Below are positions 33,701 to 44,606 of a stretch of DNA of 64,000 bases, piece by piece. Both the position numbers and the translations under genes were made by a program. Positions within the stretch are counted from its first letter, which is position 1. Each line of letters opens with the position of its first letter. The notes below the pieces were generated by a model that ran no database searches, had not been told where the DNA came from, and worked only from the letters and a program-made list of their open reading frames with translations. The DNA comes from Eudorina sp. 2006-703-Eu-15. Taxonomy: Eukaryota; Chlorophyta; Chlorophyceae; Chlamydomonadales; Volvocaceae. The stretch is from contig BDSI01000094.1 in NCBI GenBank assembly GCA_003117195.1, positions 1 to 64,000 of the forward strand. Direction: 5' to 3'.

Positions 33701-33793
33701 ACGGCACTGGAGCTCATCCTCGCGTGGACACAGGCGCAGCAGCCGGCGCCGCCGATGCAACTCCCCGACAGCATCCAGGCCTTCTACGCGTGA
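30772..33793 (+). CDS. SAM-like / PD-(D/E)XK nuclease-like protein, copy C (diverged)
   Basis: Exons are predicted at 30772-30967, 32590-33074, 33225-33386 and 33512-33793 (374 aa). Exon 1 is identical to copy A. Exons 2-4 keep the signature (IFDG Asp, YEHKKPE, QGQAIL.LL, VLVDLTDG) but differ from A/B at about 35 codons, nearly all amino-acid replacing. They cluster in four blocks of exon 2 (around FEFLGDLNMVVVNGNDEF, KHHEVQ, KIYDVHNCTNG and CIAPNNLARLSSL), separated by stretches with no change at all. The reading frame and all splice sites are intact, so this looks like a functional variant and not a decaying copy. A TTACTTGAGGGCGGGATG duplication follows exon 3 in the intron. Confidence 0.7.
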
Positions 33794-35004
33794 GCTGTGG
33801 TAGGTGGGTCAGATGATGTGTGGGGAATGCAAGAACCAGCGGTCCATCCAGTTGGGCGCGGCAGACAGTAGTAGTGCCGCCAGAGACACAACCCATGTGC
33901 GCCTGTAGCGCCTGCGCCTGCACCTCATGTGCGGAGTTAACACTAGGCACGCTCGTTACGCAGGAGGAGAGGCATCCGTGGTTTGACATGGGCAGGAGGA
34001 GTCCGGGGGGAGGCGCATGTGGGTGGAGAACCTCGCCCTACAGTCTCGTGTTGCCTGCGACCACCCTAACTAACCCACAGGCATCACTGCTGCTGCACCA
34101 TCCAATGTGCTCCGCCGTCCATGGTCCGCTTCTGTTCGTCCTGTGGACTGCGGACTGCGGGTTGCGGACCGCGGGCTGCGGACTGCGGACCTGCAGATGG
34201 TGTCAAGGAGGGTCCTGGGAGGCTGCAGTGGGCTGTGACGGCGCTAGCTGGCGCAGCTGAGCGAGGTGCCGGCGACAGTGGCAGTGCGCAACCTGGTGGA
34301 GAACGAGTGAAGGGTCCAGGAGGGCCATGTGCACGGGCTGGGGCCGGTGCGGCGGGGAAGGCAATATTTGGCAGTGAACCGGCGAGGCGAGTGGGTGCTG
34401 TTGTTGAAGAGGAGAGGCTGAGAAGACGCGCGGGCGGCTGGCAGCGCTTTACGGCAAGGACTGTCACGTATGACCGCGAGCAGCTCGCTCCCGGACGCGA
34501 ACCCGCTGCTGCTGTTGCCTGAGCGAGCAGCTACTGTGCGTGGTCCAGCATGGGCAAGTCGAGCGAGCGCGTCTGCGGCGCGATGGTGGTAATGATCATG
34601 GCAATGATGATGGTGGTGGTTCCCCCGCTGGGCTGCTGAGGCCTGCAGGGAGTGCTAGTTGCGCCAGTACGTGTGGGCTGCAAGCTTGATGCAGCGACAA
34701 GGCACGGGGGAATACTGGGCCGTATGAGGGATCAGCGGGCAGCCCTGCAAATAGACGCATTATCGCTCCTGGAGTTGGGGTATCTTCATGTTTCGTGGTA
34801 TGAGGAAAGCAGGACGTGCGTGTGGTCTTGAGATATTGGGAGGGTGGCCTGCATACCGAGGCAGACGACTGGTCACTGCCTCACACTTTCGGATGGGCGC
34901 ACTCGGTGATGCGCGGCGGTTGAATTCTGGCACATTTGAATGATCCCTGACAGGTCATTGTATATTACAAAGGGGATAGCTTGCACCTGGGCACAACCCA
35001 TCGG

Positions 35005-35112
35005 GAGCTGACGCTTGGGCGAATTCCGGAGGAGGAGCAGGCGTGGATGTGCCCCCTGCACCAGCTGCGCCCGGAGTCGGGGCTGCGTGAGCAGCTCAAG
35101 TCGGGATTTTAG
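35005..35112 (+). pseudogene. Orphan fragment of nuclease-family last exon (right copy)
   Basis: Duplicate of 6364-6471 with the same terminal TAG. The remnant therefore predates the large duplication. Confidence 0.85.
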
Positions 35113-35215
35113 CTGGGTCCCCCTTCACCAGGGCCTCGCGCTCCTCGGCCGGCAGCTCCACACCATGTGTGTGAGAACGTTAAATTGTTTCCATGTGCAT
35201 GTGTGTGCACACTTG

Positions 35216-35286
35216 CATTTCATGGCAGGTGCACTTAAGTAATGCACCGGTGCATTACTTACGTGCACCGTACCTGCCATGAAATG
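35216..35286. repeat. Palindromic hairpin 2 (right copy)
   Basis: Same foldback as 6575-6645. Confidence 0.9.
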
Positions 35287-35512
35287 GCGCGGGGCGCGGC
35301 TTTCACGGCATGTAGATACCATGAAGTCGCGTTTGTTACTGCGGTGCGCATGTGAAGGCGTTGTTGTATGTGAGGTGTGTCGGCACACGTGTCAACCAGC
35401 CGGGTTTGCTGGGCATGTGCCATGGGGCCCACCCACCGGGCGCAATGTCTGTATGTAGTTGCTCGCATGACATCAACGCAGCCGTATGTGTGGCTGTCAT
35501 GAAGCCTTTGTG

Positions 35513-36582
35513 AATGAATGAACGTTACAGCGGACCCCAACGGGATCATCGGTGTATACCAGGGCAAGCCCCAGCACGCCCCACCCCCAGGACGGCAGGT
35601 CACCGCCACACCACAACGCCGCACCCAAAGAAAACACACCGGGCCATAACCCCACCCAGTCAGACACCGAAGCAAGCAGAGGCGCGCAGCGGGGCAACAC
35701 TACCAAAGGGATAGGCACAGCCGCGGGCATAAAGCCAAGCACAGGAGAAGTCGCCCACACAGGCACCCCATTACCCAACCACCACCACCCCTGAGGCACC
35801 CAGCGCTGCACCCTCTCGAGGTCTTGGAAGACCCACGCCTGGCTCGTGACACTGCCCAGCGACTGCTAGCGGTGTAACCCGCGTCATAAGAAATAACATG
35901 GCCAAACACCAACATGCCAAACGGGAGCCTTGCCTCCTACCCAATCTGAGGGTAGGCCCGGTCCCCACCTTGAACCGCGGGTCGGAGAGCCCTCACGCGA
36001 GCATCATCAAACTCACCGTGAACCGCCTGCTTCTTTCCCGTAGTCCGTGTCTTCGTACGGGTCTTCGTTGCAGTACGCAGACAGAGGGCGGGGGAACCCG
36101 CGCCTCATCCTTCATCTCCCGCACACCGCAAGACTCTCCCCGCCACTTTCAAGAAAGGGTGGAAAGGGCCCACTGAGCTCCAACCCCATCTCGGTAGCCC
36201 CAGCAGGGCGAACCCGTGAAGGCGCCCCCAAAAGTCTGAGATTGCGCGCCGCTCCCCTTGCTCTGCCAGTTCCGGTCCCGGCCGGATCGTCTGACCCTGA
36301 CCAGGTGCTGACCGACGCAGGGTGGCCGCCATGAATCGGCGACCAGTCTCCATGGCTGCGATCGCGGCCAACACCACCACATCCCATACAACTTGCTCCA
36401 CGGGTGGCGGGGGTTCCGCCAACCAGACATGCGGCCTCCGTATCCGTGCCCCTAGGCGCGATCTGGGCCACTCGGCACGACTAGAAATGGTGCTGGCGGG
36501 GTGTCTCTGACCCCCCGCCTTCCGCTGGGTATCCCCCGCATCCACAACGCGCCACCCTCGCGTGTCTCATATGGGAATTGTG
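35513..36582 (-). mobile_element. Inverted, truncated LINE 3' fragment (right copy)
   Basis: Duplicate of 6872-7940. One extra C near 36230 keeps a single minus-strand frame open from about 36545 to 36105 across all three conserved blocks, so the break in the left copy is a later change or a sequencing error. Confidence 0.8.
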
Positions 36583-37562
36583 TAAGTGCGGCGCAGACAG
36601 GCACCTGAGTTTAGCATGGACGTAACCGTTGCAAGGTGGACCCGTATCCCGACGGGATGTTCCAACGGGCCCAGATAGCTCGTAGGTGTCTCGTCTCATC
36701 AACCCCTACCAAGGCCTGCGCACCCATCCTCCATCACCTGTGGGGGGGAGTCACGCAGCCATACCAGCCACTACACCAGGTTACCAGCGCCGTACTTTCT
36801 GTAGATGCTGCGTCGACCTGTCGCCATCCCCAGCAGGTAGTGCCCCTTCATGGTTCCCCTTCGCCGCCCCCCCGTCCGATTCGACCCACTCCGACGCGCC
36901 GCGCTTGCGGGCTGCCATGCCGCGGTTGATGTGCAGTACGGCCCAGTCCGGATACAAGGTGATGGCCTCGGTGTCCTTCTGTTGGCCCCGACGCGGTTGG
37001 GGTGGGGCAGGAGTGGGAGGTTGGGGGAGAGAGAAATCGGTAGAGGCGGAGAGGTAGAGAGGGGTCGGGTACGAAGGGTTTTACGTGCCGCGGCTGGTAC
37101 ACGGGGCTGGCCGCCCGTCCAGCGGACGACGGATGGCAGGGGGCGCGGCAGGGGGTTGGGCCCGGGGGGTAGAAGAAGGGTGCGGGGCTGCTGGCGCAAT
37201 GTACGGCAACACCCACTGACGCATGCGACCGGATACCCCTGAGGAGTGGAAATGATGGAGTGAAGGTGTCCATGGACAAGTGGGACCCACGTCCAACGGC
37301 GCCTCCATGCCGCGCGCAAAGGATTAAAATGGAGCAGCAGCTCGATCACGACGAGCTCTCTTCAACGAAGAGCTCTTCTCCACGTTACCCTGGTATAGTC
37401 GCAAGGTGCTGAGCTTGGTGCCGCTACTGGCCCCTGAGCCCCACGTGCATTTTGTGTGTGTGTGTGGGAGCATACATTCCTTTGGACTGAACCACCGAAT
37501 GCTCGTCCGCCCTATCCACCATTCCTGCACCTCATTCAGCGGCTCACCACTGCCTGCTCACA

Positions 37563-37973
37563 GGCACTCTTCCCAACAGCAGCGGCGGCGCAGTGTCCAA
37601 AGGCCCGGACTTCAGGAGCCTGGTCGGCCTGCACGTGAGTGTAGCCTGGCACGAGGAGGGGCGGAACCCGCGCGACGTGCAGGATACCCGGGACCAGGGC
37701 GCCAGCAGCAGCGGCGGGGTGGCAGCAGATGCCGGCGGGACTATCGAGGAGACCGACCATTGGTCGGCCGTGGAGCCGATCATGGGCAGCCGCACCCACA
37801 GCGCAAAGCGGACAGCTGCGGCCAAGGGGCGGGCGGATTATGCCGCGGAGATGGACGACGTCCTTCAGAACGTGGAGCACAAGGGGCAACTGCCGATCTT
37901 CGTTCCCACGGCCAAGCTTATCGGGCTGCTGCTCAGAAAATTGAAAGTGAAGCGCGAAGCCCTAGTGGCATGA
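37563..37973 (+). other. Unrecognised open frame, possible last exon (right copy)
   Basis: Identical in translation to 8921-9331. It sits immediately upstream of palindromic hairpin 3, as in the left copy. Confidence 0.3.
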
Positions 37974-38007
37974 GCAGCAGACGCCTGCTGCAGTGGGTGG
38001 GGGGCAT

Positions 38008-38080
38008 AATTTAGCTTGCTCACGCATGTTGCGAACATTACAGCCACTAACGTTCGCAACATGCGTGAGCAAGCTGAATT
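38008..38080. repeat. Palindromic hairpin 3 (right copy)
   Basis: Same foldback as 9366-9438. Confidence 0.9.
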
Positions 38081-39831
38081 ATGACATGCATGCGTGAAAT
38101 GTCTTGCCGCAAAGGTGCAAAATGGTAATCCGATACCTTGCGTGATGTGCATGCCGTTCAAGGCACTCCATTCAGGGCACTGCCCTGCAATGTCGAGAAG
38201 TCCGGTCGCGCCGTTGATGCAGTCTGGCCGCTGGTCAATCTGTCGATTGTGGGGCTGTCGGTCGCGAAGCCCTTGGTTTTTGTACAAGCGCGCACGTGGG
38301 GTTGCCAGTACGGGTTAGGACTTGTTGGTAGGCCCAACAAGCTGACCTTCGCCATTGTGAAACTGCTGAGTGGATGGTATGTGTGCCGGGGATTGGGAGA
38401 AACAGTGGGGCGCGGCATGGGCGTTCATAGGCCATACGTTGTGTATGTCAGCGCTGCATTGTGTCTGTGGTGGTTGCAGAAAGAGAAATACTGCACACGG
38501 TAGCAGGCACTTGTGATTTGCAAAGAACCCGCGAGGTTACTCATCGCCCTCCCGGGTTCCAGGCATTGCCGTCGTAATGTTCCTCCGGATAAACACTCTT
38601 TCGTTGCTTTTGGGGCGTGGCTGCCGAGGCCGCCGACTTGTCCATGTCGCGCGCACGACGCACATACGATGCCGTCTGATTATCAAGGAGACACGCCCCC
38701 CGCCCCGCACCCTGCAGGGGACACCAAACCCAGTGACACCCGACCTCCCACTCCAAACCACCTCATCGTGTGGTTATCCATCTGTGCGCCTGTTCTTGAT
38801 CTGCAACGCCCATGCATATCAGGCGCGACACGCATCGACGCATGCCAATACCAGATGCGGCACCTAACGGGCGCCCCACTCACTCAGGCCAGGATCAAGC
38901 AGATGAAGCCGTTGAAAGGTGTGCAAAGCCCAGGAACGCGCCCGACCGGGCGACCCCCTCTCGGCCCAGAACATCTCCACACACACGTGCACATCAAGGT
39001 TTCGGTAATCGGGCCGGTTTCGGGTGTCCTTTGTTTCCGTCGTCCTACATCGTCTATTACGCTGGACTTCGCTCCTCGCGGCTCAGTTTTCTGTTACACA
39101 CACATGCTGCCTTCCCTCCATCACAACACACCCTGCTAACAACACACACCATAGCAAGAGCAACCACCGAGCTAAGCGCCAAGCTGTTGCACACCTTCCC
39201 ATCCCTTGCTTCAGGGGGCCACTAACTTATGTTATGGCAGGAGCACATATTCCGGGTTCCGCTTGCGCTCATCCGCAAAGTCTGTCGGGCTCGAGTTCGT
39301 CTTGTCTCGTCCAGTTCTCCTTGAATACACACCGGGTCTTTTGGTTAGCATAATGGGATTGGGCGGTTCGGACGGGCTTCTCACTGAACACACCGGGCGC
39401 AGCAAGAGGGGAGCACAACATCGAGAGGCGCGGATACCACCCCACCATAAGAGCGGCCACCCGGCGCCGCTCCCCCCCTCCGCCCTAAAGCGCCCCGGGC
39501 ACTATGGGCGCATCCCATCAGGGTGAGCAGCGTGCGGAGGTTGGGCCAGAAAGGTAAGAGGGCGCAGCAGAAGAATCGCTCACCGACCCGTGGGTCGGAA
39601 CCCTGCGTGTTGAGACCCGTGGGTCGCGAGCCCTGCGTGCTGAGACTGCCAGCCGACGCATGACGCTACCTAGCATGACTGCTGTGGCGGAGCACGACTC
39701 CGGGGTCGCTCGGGGGCGGATCGACCCGCCGCGCTCCTCCCTCGTCTGCACCGGGACCTTCCCTCATCCAGACGGGTGTGCTGATTGTAGTACTGTACGG
39801 CACAGCACAAAATGTGGGCCGCGCATTATTG

Positions 39832-42800
39832 TCAGATCTTGAAGGGCCGCCGGAAGTCGCCCCCGCCGCCGCCGCCGCCACCGCCCTGGCGACCCGGCCC
39901 GCCGCCCCGCTGGTCCTCATCGTCCCACTGCCGCCGCGGGTGACTCCATTCGCTGCCGCGACCTGAGTGAAAAACGCCGAGGAGACCGGGGCAGGGAGGG
40001 GCGAGGGGGTTTAAGGAAAAAAGAAAGAAACCCTAGAAAACGAACCCGGGCACAACCAGACGTAGGGGGGAGGGTGGGTGCGAGGAAGCAGCCCCAAACG
40101 AACCGCGTGACACCGAGTGGTACTCATTCACGAAGAAGGACAGGCAGTACGGCAGCACCCACCCGGCGGGTTCCAGCCCGGGGTGCGGCGGCTGGGGTCC
40201 CATTCGCTGCCGCGCGCGTCGTCGTCGTCGTCGTCACGGGAGCTGCCGTACCCCTGGCGGGACGGGCCGTACGGATTGCGGGTCTGACGCTCAACCTGCG
40301 GTGCCGGGTGCAGTGCCGGGTGCGGTGGGGGTGCGGTGCAGAGTTGGGGTTAGAACTTAGAAGAGGAGAGGGAAGAGGCGGGGGGGCCGTGCGGAAGACC
40401 TCCTCAAACAGGATCTGTGTTGCTGCTGCTAAAGGTGTCGTACGGTCGTACCTACATCGGGCGGGGACCAAGGTCCTCCTGCCTGGAGTTCACCGCATTT
40501 TCCAGCATCAAATCAAATCGTTGGGGTACCCCAAACCGGAGCTCCATTTTTCCGCAAAACCGCCTTAAACCGCTTAAATCAACACATACGGTGCATTGTA
40601 TTTGGGTGTGGGCGCATGGTTACCCGCGACCCAACCGCCGACCCCAACGCCCCAGCCGGCCCCAAAGCCGCACCCCCACCCGCACCTGCCGGAACCACGA
40701 GTCGCTTGTGGAGGTGCCCCAGGGGTCCAACCGGCCGCTCTGCCAGGCGCGGAGGGAGCCGGGGCCGCTCCTGGGGGAGAGGGGGGAGGGTATGATGGAA
40801 AATTGGTAGACATTTTCAAACTTGGGGCGCAGGGGAGAGGGTATGATGGAACATTGGGCAGGCAGGGGGAGGTGGCGCTGCGCGGGGGACGAAACACACC
40901 CGAGGTGGGGGCACATCGCGTCGTCGTCGTCGTCGTCGTCCGGCTGCAGCAGCAGGAGCTGCGCGGGGGGAGTCCTCCTAGGGAGGGCGTGTCAAAGAGT
41001 TTGGCGGCTCCAACTGCTGCTCCCTTCCTGCTTGCTCGCAGCTCTTCCTCCCCTTGGCAGCGCCCGCCCTGTTTCCCTTGCCTTTGCATCTTGTCTCCTT
41101 GTTCCCCGTCCCTTGAAACATGCATACCGACTTCCTGTGTACCCAGCCCTTACGCGGCCCCCACCCAAGAACCTCCCCCCCCTCGTCCTCCGCCTCGCCC
41201 TCCTCCCCCTCGCCCTCCTCCGCCTCGCCCTCCTCCCCCTCGTCCCCCTCCTCGCTCGCCCTCTCCTGCTCACATGAACTTGGCCAGCTCCTCAAGCACC
41301 TCTTCCTGGCTCCTCCGACGCCGCCACCCCGGGCCCTCCTCGCTCTCCTCCGCGTCCTCGTCCTGATCCCCGTCCTCCTCCTCCTCGGCTGCCTCCTCGT
41401 CCCCCCGGCGGCGGCGGCTATACCGATCGTCGTCGTCGTCGTCGTCATCATCGGGTCGCAGCCCTCCCCCTCCGCCGCCCTGCCGCCGCCCCACATCCGA
41501 CCAGCGGAAAGGACTGCGGCGGAAGCTGTCATCGTCCTCCTGCCATTGCAATGGAGGGAGGGAGGGAGGGAGGGGGTTGTGGTGAAACGGTGGAAAGCAT
41601 ATGAGCGATGGCGGAAGGGTGACAGAGAGGTCGTTGGTTCAGGGTAAGGATCGGGGCGCGGGTATTTCGATGTAATCACCAAAAAGATCTCGTATACAGG
41701 TTACAGCGGTGGTGGTGTGGTCTGCGGTGTGTGTGTGTGTGGGGGGGGGTCAACTCGGCCCGGTTGCACCGGTTGCAGTACATCCTGACCGTACATGAAC
41801 ACGGTACACGACGCAATGCAACAAGGGGGGACAAGGGTGTGCCATTGCCTGTGCATGTGCGTGTAACGGGCTAACTGAGCCGCGTGTGTGTGTGTGTGTG
41901 GGGGGGGGGTGCGTGTCCGTTTCCTGGGAGGCGCCCGACAGCATGTGTGTGTGTGCCAACCAGCCGTACAATTCGCGCGCGCGTGCGTGGCTAGCGAGGT
42001 CGGGTTGGCGGCGCCGCGCTCCGTGTGTGTTAAGCGAGGTCGCCGCTCCCACCTCCACGATGTCCCTGAAGAAGTTGAGGCGGCGGGTGCTGTGGGTGAT
42101 GTCGTACTGCCGCCGCGACTCGGCGTCCGACAGCACCTCGTACGCCCGGCTCAGCTGCACGAAGGCGGCGGTGGCGCCCTCCTGCCTCCTCGCCGTGTCG
42201 CAGGAGTTGACGGTGGGACAGCGGGGGGCGGCGCGGGGCAGGTCAGGGGACTGCGGGGAGGGCCGACCGCCGCCGGCAGCACCGCCAGCGGGGCGGGGTG
42301 GAGGCCGCTGCGTCGCGCTCCGGCCCCACATCCCATAAGCCGTGCATCCCATACTTTCCCATCTCCCGCATCACCCCCCACCCACCGGTCAGGCGGGGGG
42401 CCCCGTCTGTCTGCCGAACCCGCCCCAGACCTCGCCGGTTTTTCCATCCCCCCCCCTGCTTCCCTGTGACCCGTACCAACCACCGTCCCAACCACCGTAC
42501 CAACCACCGTCCCAACCACCGTCCCAACCACCGTCCCTACCACCACCACCACCACCCCGCCCCGCCCCGCCGGCCCTCCCCCCGACCGCCCCACCTCCGG
42601 GTTCACGTCGGGGTGCAGCTCCTTGGCTCGTCGCCGGAACGCCGCCTGCGGGGCGTGTAGCGGTGGGGTGGCGAACACGTGATGGAGATCCGGGTAGGGC
42701 TTGGGCTTGTTCTTGGCACGGCGTGGGGTGGGGTGTTCATCACGGTGGTGGTGGTGCATAGAGACGGGGAGGTCTTCCTGGAGGATGAGGATGAGGAGGA

Positions 42801-43936
42801 GCAGAAGGCGGAGGAGCAGAAGGCGGAGGAGGACGAGGAGGAGCCCCCTGTCCGTCACCACACACCCGCCCAGATCCCGAACCGAGAACGGTACCCGATG
42901 CGGCCCAGCGGCGGCATCCGACAGCCACCTTTCCGTGCTCGGCCCACCACAACCACAACCTCCTCCGTTGGGGCCCACCCCTTCCCTCCCCCCTAGCGCA
43001 ACCTCCCCCCTCTTCCCCCTCTCCCACACCCGCCCACCCGGATATCCTCCTCGTCACAGTCCGGATCCAGCCCCAGCAGCTCGTAGTAGTTGGGATCCGA
43101 CTCGTCCCGATCGGACCCTGATCAAGGTGGTGGCAGTGGTGGGGGTCGGAAGTTGATGTTGATGATGATAATGATGATGGTGATGATGATCGGATGAAGG
43201 GTAGGGGAAAGGACAGGGCGGGTGGGGTGCGGCGGGCGAGGGGACCGGGACGCGGGACATGTGCCCGGGGGGTGGGTGGGTGTAGGGTGTCCATATTGGG
43301 GGCCGAGCGGCCCGGGGGCGTGCTGCCTGGCTGCACGCAGCTTTGCAGCCCCTCCATCCCGATGCGGTGCGGTGCGGTGCGGTGCGGTGCGGTGCGGACT
43401 CCGGATGGCGGAGAACAGCGAAGAAAACTTTCAGAGCAGGGGCGATGCTTTCCCGCGACCCCCCCCCCCGAAAGCGCAAGCCGCAACGCATTGCTGAGCA
43501 CAGCTGGGCGGCACACACACGAGGTTAATATGGTTAGTATATGGGTTCTTGGTTTGGGTCGGGCGGGTCTCTTATCTAAACACACACGAGAGAGGCGTGC
43601 GCGCACCTCGTCGATAGGCTGAGCACAGCACTGCCCCGCGACGACCCCGGCGGGGTGCGCTCCCCGGACCCGGGCCACGAGGGGGCGACGCCGCGCGATG
43701 TGGGCAGCAGCAGTGCTGTGACGACGGGGTCGGGCTCGGGGCTGCTGGCCCGGCTGCTGCGGTGATGGGTGATAGACGCGCCGGGCGTGGCGGGCGCCGC
43801 GCGAGCAGGGATGCACTGCAGCGTTGGTGTTGGAGGTGGACGAGGCGCTGCGTGGGCTGGAGGGTGTGCGCACTGCGGGGAGTCGCAGGGAGCAGGGGAT
43901 GGGTCCGGAGCAAAGGGGAGAGGCGACGCACGCGCA
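39832..43936 (-). CDS. J-domain (DnaJ-like, class C) protein, right copy
   Basis: Same model as 11190-15235. Exons: 43936-43607, 43117-43038, 42645-42595, 42181-42053, 41539-about 41270, 40295-40163 and 39962-39832. Compared with the left copy, coding indels are multiples of three (extra Asp codons in two runs, and a two-codon insertion in the N-terminal exon), whereas introns carry many other indels. This supports the exon calls and suggests both copies are under constraint. The J-domain core is identical. It lies head to head with the B3-like gene at 44607. Confidence 0.75.
43363..43397 (+). repeat. GCGGT pentanucleotide array, expanded allele
   Basis: About seven GCGGT units, expanded relative to 14686-14705. 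A clear length marker to tell the two copies apart. Confidence 0.85.
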
Positions 43937-43937
43937 T

Positions 43938-44606
43938 TGGGTAGGCGTGTCGAGGAACCAGCCCCAGACCAGGAGTGACTCAAGTTTAATTGTTCAATGC
44001 CCTTCCTTTCACGCGACTTGTATCCCTATCATCTATGCATCTGCGCGTCCACCTCTACGTGGAGGCTGCGGGGAGGAGCTTCGCAGCGTCCCAACCTGAT
44101 GCCCATTCCGAAACCACTTGTCGCCCGACAGCTTACCCCATCACTGCTCCTCTAAATTATGCTGTTACGTGATACCGATAGGTTTGTTGAAGCGCTTTTG
44201 GCTTGGGAGGCAAGCGAGTCAGGAGTACAGCAACACGACTTTTGCAGAGAGCCGTCGGTACCTTTCACGAATACGCAACATAAATAGAACTCTTCTACTA
44301 TTTCGATGCTGCGCTAGTCCTGAAAGATTTGCAAATTGTTTGTGTTGAATTCACGCCTTGAAAGACTCCGGAGCCGAGTGGAGCTATTGGAGCCGAGTCC
44401 AGTTGACACCTAATCTCCTTTGCAACTTTGTACCCTTGAAGGCACGAGCTGCAAGATGAAAGAAGATGGGTTGCACCGGCGCGCCCAGTTCGGGGCCTTC
44501 CAGCGTTGACCCCAGCTTGCTAAGCCTCGTGCACAACTTGGACCTGCAAGCAGTATAGGCTTCGTAGGCGCCCTGCTGCGGCAGATCTTGCGCGCGTTCT
44601 CGGGCA
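43938..44606. promoter_or_regulatory. Shared divergent promoter region, right copy
   Basis: Counterpart of 15237-15914 with the same CATAAATA and GGAGCCGAGT pair. A 9-base deletion (TTGTGACGC missing) lies about 75 bases before the ATG at 44607. Confidence 0.45.
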
